Shown one piece after another: positions 1 through 5,962 of a stretch of DNA of 10,402 nucleotides; position 1 is the stretch's first letter; each line of letters opens with the position of its first letter. A model generated the notes under the pieces. The model made no database searches and was not told the origin of the DNA. It saw only the letters and a program-made list of their open reading frames with translations. The stretch is taken from assembly GCA_012719555.1 (NCBI GenBank), contig JAAYAE010000390.1:1-10402 (forward strand). Direction: 5' to 3'. The translations under genes and the position numbers were made by a program. The stretch is from Acholeplasmataceae bacterium. GTDB lineage: Bacteria; Bacillota; Negativicutes; Acidaminococcales; Acidaminococcaceae.

Positions 1-12
1 AAGAATACGAGG

Positions 13-170
13 ACCCCTTTAAGGGGTAGCGCGTAAACAATAGCCTCCTTGGAGGCAGCTAAAGTGGCAAGGGCATAGTAGCTTGAACAAAGTGAAAGCT
101 AGCGCCTTTAGACGCTAGCCGGCATTAGAGGCTTATAGCCTAAGAGCAAACCACCCGTTAGACGGGTGGT
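13..170. ncRNA. Multi-hairpin structured element, possible structured RNA or mobile-element end
   Basis: At least five closely spaced inverted repeats fill this stretch and no reading frame is apparent. They are ACCCCTT/AAGGGGT (13-27), GCCTCC/GGAGGC (43-56), GCTAGCG/CGCTAGC (98-104 with 113-119), AGGCT/AGCCT (129-141) and ACCACCCG/CGGGTGGT (150-170). A longer-range pairing, AGCTA (57-61) with TAGCT (79-83), is also possible. Such a density of GC-rich stems in AT-rich surroundings suggests a folded RNA, or the subterminal structure of an IS200/IS605-type element such as an omega-RNA/HEARO-like RNA. The family assignment is inference: no transposase or nuclease gene is visible, and the left side may be cut off by the window edge. 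The transcribed strand cannot be decided because the stems are symmetrical. Confidence 0.45.
150..170 (-). terminator. Possible intrinsic terminator of the minus-strand 4Fe-4S gene
   Basis: A perfect 8-bp stem, ACCACCCG/CGGGTGGT with a 5-nt loop, lies 15 bases beyond the stop of the minus-strand gene. Read on the minus strand it is followed by only a short T-rich run (TTTGCTCTT). It could therefore end transcription of that gene, but the U-tract is weak and the stem is also part of the multi-hairpin element. Confidence 0.35.
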
Positions 171-185
171 GCTGATTAAGATAGT

Positions 186-800
186 TTATTTTACTTTAAT
201 AGCATGTTTAAAACAAAAATTAGCACAACGGCCACAGCGCATGCAATCGGGGTTGGTAAAACCATCTATTTTTCCACGCTCCATATAGGGTGAAAGCCCC
301 ATGGGACAGGTTTTGGCACATAATCTACAGTAAACACAATCAGTTGTAATCATAAGTTTTGCTTTTTTAGGTGCCAGTATTTTTGCTACTGTACCCATAG
401 GGCAGATATTGCACCAAGCTCGGGCAGGGGCCACTGTCATGAGGCCGAGGCCAATAATAGTGGAAAACCATAGAAGTTTAGTAAGGGCAAGACCAAGATT
501 TTCCCAATTGCCCCAATTGGTGATTAGTGTATAGGACCATAGGCTGAAGGCCATAACTAAAACGCCATAGCGGAGCCAGGAACTTTTGAGCCAAGCAGGT
601 ATAGTATTTCTAATAAAAAGACCGAATAAATCCTGAAAACTTCCATGTGGACAGAGATGTGCACATCCCCAGCGACCGGAAAAAGGTGCTATGATAAATA
701 CCGGAACGATAAAGAGCAGGGCAGAAAAAAGCCCTATTATGGGTTCAAAAAGCCCTAATGTTAACAATCCTATATATAAAATGAATAAATTTTTGAACAT
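186..800 (-). CDS. Membrane-bound 4Fe-4S ferredoxin-type protein (NapH/NosR-like)
   Basis: Polytopic iron-sulfur protein of 204 residues that probably passes electrons between the membrane and a soluble or quinone-linked partner. Hydrophobic segments are visible at about residues 4-38, 77-95 and 107-127. A CxxxCP motif (C46, C50) and a CxxCP motif (C130, C133) follow membrane segments, as in NapH/NosR/RdxA-type proteins. The C-terminus carries two CxxCxxCxxxC clusters (C155/158/161/165 and C186/189/192/196), enough for two [4Fe-4S] centres. I chose the ATG at 800 because GAGGTGA sits just upstream (805-811). The longer in-frame start at 863 would lie inside the predicted -35 box. The gene is divergent from the glycyl radical operon and shares its 197-bp control region, so a functional link is possible but unproven. 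No nitrate, nitrous oxide or other terminal reductase gene is nearby, so the electron acceptor is unknown. Confidence 0.8.
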   Translation of the reverse strand: MFKNLFILYIGLLTLGLFEPIIGLFSALLFIVPVFIIAPFSGRWGCAHLCPHGSFQDLFGLFIRNTIPAWLKSSWLRYGVLVMAFSLWSYTLITNWGNWENLGLALTKLLWFSTIIGLGLMTVAPARAWCNICPMGTVAKILAPKKAKLMITTDCVYCRLCAKTCPMGLSPYMERGKIDGFTNPDCMRCGRCANFCFKHAIKVK

Positions 801-836
801 AATGTCACCTCGCTTGTTTGAAGAAAGACTTCTTTC

Positions 837-865
837 AGTATACCAAAGAAAGGGAAAAGGCACAA
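837..865 (-). promoter_or_regulatory. Predicted sigma-70 promoter of the 4Fe-4S gene
   Basis: On the minus strand, TTGTGC (860-865) is followed by a 17-base spacer and TATACT (837-842), giving a leader of about 30 bases before the ATG at 800. The -10 is strong and the -35 moderate. A palindrome, GAAAGA-CT-TCTTTC (823-836), lies at the expected transcription start and could be an operator. Confidence 0.5.
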
Positions 866-891
866 GGCGAATAAGCTAGCAGCCTATCATG

Positions 892-960
892 CGTTATAAC
901 GGCTTTTATCCGTTGACAAGCATAAATGGGCGTGATAACATAAATAAAACACTATAACGC
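892..960 (+). promoter_or_regulatory. Promoter of the glycyl radical operon with repeated ATAAC operator-like motifs
   Basis: TTGACA (913-918), a 17-base spacer and an extended -10, TGaTAACAT (933-941), form a good sigma-70 promoter. Three related motifs surround it: the perfect palindrome CGTTATAACG (892-901), CGTGATAACA overlapping the -10 (931-940), and ACTATAACGC near the start site (951-960). GCGTTATA (891-898) and TATAACGC (953-960) are inverted repeats flanking the promoter. This layout suits repression or activation by the XRE-cupin regulator encoded at the end of the same operon, which is inference. The upstream palindrome could also affect the divergent gene. Confidence 0.55.
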
Positions 961-997
961 ATAAAAAGTGTAGCTTTTAATTAGGAGGGGATTAGGC

Positions 998-2770
998 ATG
1001 TTAACAGAGAGAATAGAAAAGATAAGACAAAATTATGTGAATGCCAAGCCGGTAATTTCTACAGAGAGAGCATATATTTGGACGCAGTCTCATAAAAAAA
1101 CAGAAGGAAAAGCGGTATGTATTCGTAGGGCGCAGGCTTTTTATGATACTTGTGCCCAGTTATCTGTACATATATTTGAAGGCGAGCTTATTGTAGGCGC
1201 CATTGGAGAATTTCGTAAATGTGGTATTCTCACACCGGAATTTTCTTGGAAATGGGTCGATAAGGAGATGGAGCATTTTGCTGATCGTCCTCAAGATCCT
1301 TACGTAATGACTAAAGAGCAGTGCGATTTTGTGCGCAAGGAAATATTTCCTTATTGGCAGGGTAAATCTTTGGAGGAGGCCTTTTTAGCACGTCTGCCTA
1401 AAGAAACGGCAAAAATTGGTGTGGATACAGGAATAATTGATAGCGACTCTAAGTGGCGGCAGGCTGTAGGCGAGGTTACTCCTGATTATCAAGACGTGCT
1501 TTTTCCCAAAGGGTTTGGCGGCATCATTAAAGAAGCTCAGGAAAAAATAAAAAAATTGGATGAAACTAGTGCGGAAGACTTGTCCAAAAAAGATTTTTAT
1601 GATTCTATAATTTTAACTTCTCAAGGGATTATCCTCTACGCTCATAGATACGCTGATGCGGCAGAGAAGTTGGCACAAAAAATGCCTGAAGGAAGCGAAC
1701 GTAGAACAGAATTATTGGAAATAGCTGCTATTTGCCGCAATGTGCCGGAAAACCCACCGACAAATTTTAGAGAAGCCATGCAGTTTATTTGGTTTACGCA
1801 AATTGGCGGTATTATTTCAGAAAATCCGCTGTCTTTAAATCCGGGGCGTTTTGATCAATATATGTATCCCTATTACCAAAAAGATATAGAGGCAGGAACG
1901 CTGACCAAAGACGAGGCTCAAGAACTAATTGAAGCCTTGTGGCTTAAATATTCAGAGTGGGTTTGGACTATTTCTGCGAATACGGCAGATTATTTTGCCG
2001 GGTATAACCAGTTTCAAAACCTTACGGTAGGTGGCAAGACAAGAACAGGATTAGATGCTACAAATGATTTAACCTATATGTGTATGAAAGCAACTGCTGA
2101 GGCAAAGACTCATCAGCCCGGGCTCAGTGTGCGTGTTCACGCTGATTGCCCACAGGAATTTCTGGGAGCAGTAACCGAACTGGTAAGCCAAGGTACAGGA
2201 TTTCCTGCTATTCACAACGATAGCGTAGGTTACCAAATGCTTTTGAACGCTGGCTATGAGCCGGAAGATGCTAGAGATTGGAATAATTGTGGCTGCGTAG
2301 TCCCTCATTATAGAAAAACCGGTGAATGGACGGCCGCTGTTAATGTTAATTTTGGTTCTGCTTTAGAGTATGCGTTAAACCAAGGTAAAAGCAATATGAC
2401 GGGCAAAAAGATGGGTCTTTCTGAAAAGGAAGCTAAAGCCTTTAGCACTTATGAAGAAGTAGAAAAAGCTTTTTACAAACAGTTTAACAATTTATGTAAA
2501 CATTCTATTATTTTGACAGTAACTGCTCAGCGCCTTCACCAAGAAATGGTACCGCGGCCTTTCCTTTCTTCTACTATGGAAGCTTGTATTGAAAATGGCA
2601 GGGATCTTTCTATGGGTGGGGCAAAATATAATGTAGGTCCGGTTATTACCGGTATTGGTCTAGCAGTGGTAGCAAATTCTCTTGCAGTAATAAAAAAATT
2701 GGTTTTCGAAGACTCTGTTTGCAGCATGGAAGAATTGGTTACAGCAGCTAATAACAATTGGGCAGGTTAA
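998..2770 (+). CDS. Glycyl radical enzyme (PFL/GRE superfamily), N-terminal part up to in-frame TAA
   Basis: First 590 residues of a pyruvate-formate-lyase-like glycyl radical enzyme, with start ATG 998 and a strong AGGAGGGG ribosome binding site at 984-991. The barrel hallmarks are present: VGEVTPDYQDVL near 155-168, NPGRFDQYMYPYY near 280, FQNLTVGG near 347, and the active-site loop NNCGCVVPH with presumed thiyl cysteine C433. In most characterised GRE dehydratases, choline lyase and arylacetate decarboxylases, a Glu stands two residues after this Cys; here it is Val435. It lacks the paired adjacent cysteines of true pyruvate formate-lyase. No substrate can be assigned: an X-succinate-synthase-like or uncharacterised chemistry is possible. 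This part alone lacks the radical glycine. The frame continues after the stop with perfect family-like sequence, so the TAA is anomalous. Confidence 0.85.
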   Translation: MLTERIEKIRQNYVNAKPVISTERAYIWTQSHKKTEGKAVCIRRAQAFYDTCAQLSVHIFEGELIVGAIGEFRKCGILTPEFSWKWVDKEMEHFADRPQDPYVMTKEQCDFVRKEIFPYWQGKSLEEAFLARLPKETAKIGVDTGIIDSDSKWRQAVGEVTPDYQDVLFPKGFGGIIKEAQEKIKKLDETSAEDLSKKDFYDSIILTSQGIILYAHRYADAAEKLAQKMPEGSERRTELLEIAAICRNVPENPPTNFREAMQFIWFTQIGGIISENPLSLNPGRFDQYMYPYYQKDIEAGTLTKDEAQELIEALWLKYSEWVWTISANTADYFAGYNQFQNLTVGGKTRTGLDATNDLTYMCMKATAEAKTHQPGLSVRVHADCPQEFLGAVTELVSQGTGFPAIHNDSVGYQMLLNAGYEPEDARDWNNCGCVVPHYRKTGEWTAAVNVNFGSALEYALNQGKSNMTGKKMGLSEKEAKAFSTYEEVEKAFYKQFNNLCKHSIILTVTAQRLHQEMVPRPFLSSTMEACIENGRDLSMGGAKYNVGPVITGIGLAVVANSLAVIKKLVFEDSVCSMEELVTAANNNWAG

Positions 2771-2827
2771 GAAGAGCTGCGCAGTAAGGCTCAAGCTGTT
2801 CCTAAATATGGCAATGATGAGGATTAT

Positions 2828-3370
2828 GTGGACACCATAGCTCTAGAAATTGCCAACCACTATTATAGGGAGATTCACCAATATAAAGATATTTTTGGTG
2901 TGCCCTTTAATACGGCTTTTATGGGTATTTCTAACTATATTCCTATGGGCCGTGTACTTGGCTCTACCCCTGATGGCCGTTTGGCCGGAGAACCTTCCAG
3001 CGAAGGTGTGTCTCCTTATGTAGGTACGGATATGGGTACACCACTTGCAGCTATGCGCAGCGCGGCAAAAATAAATCAAGAAATTCATTCCGGTGGTACT
3101 TTGCTAAACTTACGCCTTAACCATGATTTGGTCGCTACCAAACGCGGGCAAGCCAACCTAGGTGCTATGATTCAGGCGTTTTTCGCATTAGGAGCTTTTC
3201 ACGTGCAGTTTAATACTATTTCATCTAAGATATTGCGAAAGGCTCAGGAAAACCCTGAAGCTTACAAAGACTTGTTGGTAAGAGTAGCAGGGTATAGTAC
3301 TCAATTTGTTAATTTATCTAAGTCTATGCAAGATGCTATTATTGCCAGAACGGAACATGGGGAATTATGA
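2828..3370 (+). CDS. Glycyl radical enzyme, C-terminal part with glycyl radical domain
   Basis: Same reading frame as the upstream part, separated from it only by TAA at 2768-2770; homologous sequence resumes directly after the stop at 2771. If translated separately, the first plausible start is GTG 2828, with GAGGA (2819-2823) unusually close at 4 bases, giving 180 residues. The signature RVAGYS, with Gly at codon 765 of the whole frame, followed by an SxSMQDAIIARTEHGEL tail, is the glycyl radical domain that the activase modifies by hydrogen abstraction. The break is inside the barrel region rather than at the boundary of the glycyl domain, which argues against a natural two-subunit design. 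It ends in an ATGA overlap with the activase gene, so translation is probably coupled. Confidence 0.8.
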   Translation: MDTIALEIANHYYREIHQYKDIFGVPFNTAFMGISNYIPMGRVLGSTPDGRLAGEPSSEGVSPYVGTDMGTPLAAMRSAAKINQEIHSGGTLLNLRLNHDLVATKRGQANLGAMIQAFFALGAFHVQFNTISSKILRKAQENPEAYKDLLVRVAGYSTQFVNLSKSMQDAIIARTEHGEL

Positions 3371-4119
3371 TTACTAAAGACAGCGGCTATATTATGCAAT
3401 TACAAAATATGTCCGTAAATGACGGGGAAGGTATTAGGACGAATATTTTTTTAGCGGGTTGTCCTATGCAATGTCCCTGGTGTTCTAATCCCGAAGGGCA
3501 AACCTTGATCAATCCTATGACTAGGCTGACTACAACGGCAGAAGTAATGAAGTTCATAAAAAAACAGCTGCTTTTCTATCGCTATTCCGGTGGAGGGGTA
3601 ACTTTTTCTGGTGGTGAGGCAACTCAGCAAGTAGAATTTTTGCGAAGTTTGACCACAGCGTGTTATGACCAAGGTATATCTATGGCTATAGAAACCTGCG
3701 GTGCTTTTGATTTCACTCTTGTAAAAGATATTTTGGCCAAGATGGATACAATATTTATGGATATTAAACATATGGATCCTGATAAGCATAAATATTGGAC
3801 AGGTTATGAATTAAAAACTATATTGGAAAACCTTTGTGCAGTAGATAAACTTTCCGGCAACTTAGTTGTTCGCATGCCACTTATAGTTGGTGTTAACGCT
3901 GATGAGGAGAATTTGGTAGCTACCTTAAATTTTTTGCACACTAATTTGCGTAAACCACAAATTGAATTTTTGCCTTATCACACATATGGAGAAGAAAAGT
4001 ATAGGCAATTAGGTAAAAATTTACCAAGCACAAATTTTCGCACGCCAACGGAGAGTGAGCAGCATTTGGCGGAAGCATTGGCTTGTACATTGGGCGTAGA
4101 AGTAGTATCCTATCGGTAA
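3367..4119 (+). CDS. Glycyl radical enzyme activase (radical SAM, short form)
   Basis: Radical SAM enzyme of 250 residues that makes the stable glycyl radical on the neighbouring GRE by reductive cleavage of SAM. Its N-terminus has the activase pattern GYIMQLQNMSVNDGEGIRT, followed by the cluster motif C32-x3-C36-x2-C39. The SAM-binding SGGEAT motif is at 81-86. Its length matches PFL-activating enzyme (about 246 residues). The ferredoxin-like insert with two extra [4Fe-4S] clusters, present in many activases of non-PFL GREs, is absent: only about 40 residues separate C39 from GGE. The start ATG overlaps the GRE stop (ATGA), with GGGGAA upstream at 3359-3364. The next in-frame ATG (3394) would remove the conserved start of the domain. 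Co-translation with the GRE makes the partnership firm even though the GRE carries a stop. Confidence 0.9.
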   Translation: MITKDSGYIMQLQNMSVNDGEGIRTNIFLAGCPMQCPWCSNPEGQTLINPMTRLTTTAEVMKFIKKQLLFYRYSGGGVTFSGGEATQQVEFLRSLTTACYDQGISMAIETCGAFDFTLVKDILAKMDTIFMDIKHMDPDKHKYWTGYELKTILENLCAVDKLSGNLVVRMPLIVGVNADEENLVATLNFLHTNLRKPQIEFLPYHTYGEEKYRQLGKNLPSTNFRTPTESEQHLAEALACTLGVEVVSYR

Positions 4120-4150
4120 TAAAGTTACAGGGTAAAGGGGTTTATATGTT

Positions 4151-4720
4151 ATGCAGGAACAAAGTTCTGTTGAAAACTTAAATGAAATAATTTCCGGCAA
4201 TTTAAAGAGATTACGACGTGAAAAAGAGCTAACCTTGGATGCCTTAGCGGAAATGACAGGTGTTAGCAAAAGTATGTTAGGACAAATAGAACGAGGCGAG
4301 TCAGCACCATCGGTAGCAACTTTGTGGAAGATATCCATGGGTATGAAGATATCTTTTACTTCTCTTATGGTTGAGAACAAGCAAGAGGCACAGATTATTG
4401 ATAATGGCGATATTGAACCATTAACCAATGGTGATGATAGCTTTAAACTCTACCCGGTATTTCCTTTTGAGCCGGGAAGAAATTTTGAGATATTAACTAT
4501 TGAAATGCAACCGGGAGCAGAGTCCCTGTCTATGCCTCACGATCCGGGGACAGAAGAGTTCGTAATGGTCTATAGCGGGCAGATGACCTTGTTGGTAGGT
4601 GAGGCTGTCTATACTCTTAATGCTAACCAGTCTATTCGTTATGAAGCTGATAAGAAACATGGCTATGCTAATAGAGGAAAAGATTTGGTTAAACTGTGCA
4701 TGGTAATATATTATGCCTAA
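4151..4720 (+). CDS. XRE-family transcriptional regulator with C-terminal cupin domain
   Basis: DNA-binding regulator of 189 residues. An HTH_XRE domain covers about residues 14-72 (LRREKELTLDALAEMTGVSK and QIERGESAPSVATLWK are typical). A small cupin barrel covers about 100-188, with candidate metal or ligand positions H130, E135/E136, G143 and H170. XRE-cupin proteins usually sense a small metabolite and control an adjacent catabolic operon. Start ATG 4151 has AAAGGGG at 4134-4140; a nearby ATG at 4146 is in another frame. It lies 31 bases after the activase with no terminator between, so it is likely the last gene of the GRE operon and its autoregulator, acting at the ATAAC motifs near 892-960. 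That last point, and the ligand being the GRE substrate or product, are inference. No obvious strong terminator follows it. Confidence 0.88.
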   Translation: MQEQSSVENLNEIISGNLKRLRREKELTLDALAEMTGVSKSMLGQIERGESAPSVATLWKISMGMKISFTSLMVENKQEAQIIDNGDIEPLTNGDDSFKLYPVFPFEPGRNFEILTIEMQPGAESLSMPHDPGTEEFVMVYSGQMTLLVGEAVYTLNANQSIRYEADKKHGYANRGKDLVKLCMVIYYA

Positions 4721-4785
4721 AAAAGAGCTTTATTGTTATTTTCTTTACAGAAGCTTACGCTGAAAAACTACTCTAAAATATATTC

Positions 4786-4815
4786 TTGACAAGTTCTAGG
4801 ACTTCAGTCTAAAAT
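4786..4815 (+). promoter_or_regulatory. Promoter of the methionine operon
   Basis: TTGACA (4786-4791), an 18-base spacer and TAAAAT (4810-4815) form a strong sigma-70-type promoter, placing the start near 4822. That is about 20 bases before the riboswitch aptamer, as expected for an S-box leader. Confidence 0.7.
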
Positions 4816-4840
4816 AGCTTTTAATAACTTAATATTGAAC

Positions 4841-4943
4841 TTCTTATCTAGAGAGGCGGAGGGACTGGCCCAATGACGCCCGGCAACCACGGTTTACCGT
4901 ATGGTGCTAATTCCAGCAGACCGATGCGTCTGGAAGATGAGAA
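4841..4943 (+). promoter_or_regulatory. SAM-I (S-box) riboswitch aptamer
   Basis: Classic S-box sequence: GAGAGGCGGAGGGACTGGCC, the kink-turn-type CCCAATGACGCCCGGCAACC, ATGGTGCTAATTCC, and a closing AGATGAGAA. P1 pairs TTCTTATCT (4841-4849) with AGATGAGAA (4935-4943). The P3 tip is CGG-TTTA-CCG and the last stem is CAGAC-CGATGC-GTCTG. It binds S-adenosylmethionine and turns off the downstream methionine genes by transcription termination. A 10-bp antiterminator can form between 4936-4945 and 4967-4976, using the same 3' strand as P1. Confidence 0.97.
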
Positions 4944-4962
4944 TGCGATGCATGTTTTTTGG

Positions 4963-4991
4963 CAGCCATTCTTATTGAATGGCTGTTTTTT
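4963..4991 (+). terminator. Riboswitch-controlled intrinsic terminator
   Basis: A perfect 9-bp stem, CAGCCATTC/GAATGGCTG, with a 5-base loop is followed by six T residues (4986-4991). It competes with the antiterminator for bases 4967-4976. With SAM bound, P1 is held closed and this terminator forms, stopping transcription before metF. Confidence 0.95.
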
Positions 4992-5046
4992 AATGTATAT
5001 TTTAAGAGAGAATAGGAGTAGCTGCAACGGCGCAGCACATAAGCGT

Positions 5047-5901
5047 ATGAAAATTTCAGAACTATTTGCACAAAAACAACCGGTGGTATCCTTTGAGGTC
5101 TTTCCACCCAAGCCGGAATCTCCTTTTGAAACAGTTCTAGAAGCAGTGGAAGCTTTACATAATTTAAAACCTGCTTTTATTAGTGTTACCTATGGTGCGG
5201 GCGGGTCTACCCAAAATAAAACTTTGGAATTGGCACAACACATAAAAGAGGCCTATGGTATTGAAGCCCTGGCCCATCTAACTTGTATTACTAATAGCCC
5301 GGACGCTACGGAAAAAATATTGGACGAAATTGAAGCACGCGGACTAGAAAATATTTTGGCGTTGCGAGGTGATCCTCCTAAGGATTGGAATAATGCTGTT
5401 TATAAAGTGCATGCTACTGATTTGGTTAAACGCATTGCTAATCGAAAAAAATTCTTTATTGCCGGGGCAGCATATCCGGAAGGGCATCCTGAGGCTGCTA
5501 GTCCCCAAGAAGATTTGCAACATTTAAAAGAAAAGGTGGATGCAGGGGCAGGTCTTTTAATTACACAAATAGCTTTTGATAATGACTACCTCAAGGGTTT
5601 TCGAGAGGGGGTGGCACGAGCTGGTATTACGGTTCCTATAACCGCCGGCATCATGCCTGTCTTTAGTGCCAGCCAGATAACTCATATTTGTAACCTCTGC
5701 GGAGCTACTTTGCCTCCCCAGCTCGTAGCTATGTTGGATAAGTATTCTCACAACCAAGATGCGTTGCAAAGTGCAGGTATTGAATATGCCTGCAGGCAGA
5801 TTAATGATTTGGTAGCTGCAGGATTTGAAGGTATACATATTTATACTATGAATAAACCCCTTTTAGCTAGAGCTATTCTATCAGGAACTAATCTTAGATA
5901 A
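5047..5901 (+). CDS. metF: Methylenetetrahydrofolate reductase
   Basis: Flavoprotein of 284 residues that reduces 5,10-methylene-THF to 5-methyl-THF, the methyl donor for homocysteine methylation. Family marks are FEVFPPK with the catalytic Glu at 17, SVTYGAGGST at about 46-54, LRGDPP with Asp109 (the flavin-contacting position), the AAYPEGHPE segment near 141-149, and a TQIAFD strand. Length is normal for the bacterial catalytic domain. I chose ATG 5047 because the protein family begins MKISELF-like. A longer in-frame ATG at 4873 would translate the riboswitch and terminator and is not credible. No Shine-Dalgarno lies immediately upstream; AGGAG is at 5014-5018, with a small hairpin between it and the ATG. 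First gene of the SAM-controlled metF-metY-metA unit. No metV neighbour is seen, so the electron donor (NADH or ferredoxin) is open. Confidence 0.95.
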   Translation: MKISELFAQKQPVVSFEVFPPKPESPFETVLEAVEALHNLKPAFISVTYGAGGSTQNKTLELAQHIKEAYGIEALAHLTCITNSPDATEKILDEIEARGLENILALRGDPPKDWNNAVYKVHATDLVKRIANRKKFFIAGAAYPEGHPEAASPQEDLQHLKEKVDAGAGLLITQIAFDNDYLKGFREGVARAGITVPITAGIMPVFSASQITHICNLCGATLPPQLVAMLDKYSHNQDALQSAGIEYACRQINDLVAAGFEGIHIYTMNKPLLARAILSGTNLR

Positions 5902-5962
5902 AGCCTGTGGAGCGAAAATTTATAAAAATAAAACTAAATGAAAAATGAGGGAGAGAATATAA

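Larger units (their letters stand above)
998..3370 (+). pseudogene. Whole glycyl radical enzyme gene interrupted by one in-frame TAA (codon 591)
   Basis: Reading through the TAA at 2768-2770 gives one continuous 790-residue frame, the normal GRE length, with C433 and G765 correctly placed. Sequence on both sides of the stop, NNWAG then EELRSKAQAVPKYGNDEDYVD, matches the usual family segment, in which an aromatic or other ordinary residue (often Tyr) stands at this point. One substitution (TAT or TAC to TAA) would explain it. There is no other frame damage or codon decay, so the lesion is recent, a sequencing or assembly error, or tolerated. TAA also ends other genes here, so it is not globally reassigned. 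Confidence 0.7.

Noticed and set aside
13..170. CRISPR array
   Set aside because: The hairpins differ from each other and there are no equal-length direct repeats with spacers.
801..863. Longer start at 863 for the minus-strand 4Fe-4S protein
   Set aside because: That ATG lies inside the predicted -35 box; ATG 800 has a good GAGGTGA and the family-like hydrophobic start.
2768..2770. Recoded stop (selenocysteine or pyrrolysine) in the GRE
   Set aside because: Those use UGA and UAG; this is UAA. UAA also ends metF, metA, the activase and the regulator here, so general reassignment is excluded.
998..3370. Calling the GRE a pyruvate formate-lyase
   Set aside because: It lacks the adjacent Cys-Cys active-site pair; the loop is NCGCVVP, as in non-PFL members with a single thiyl Cys.
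4873..5046. N-terminal extension of metF from ATG 4873
   Set aside because: It would translate the riboswitch aptamer and its terminator; MetF homology begins at ATG 5047.
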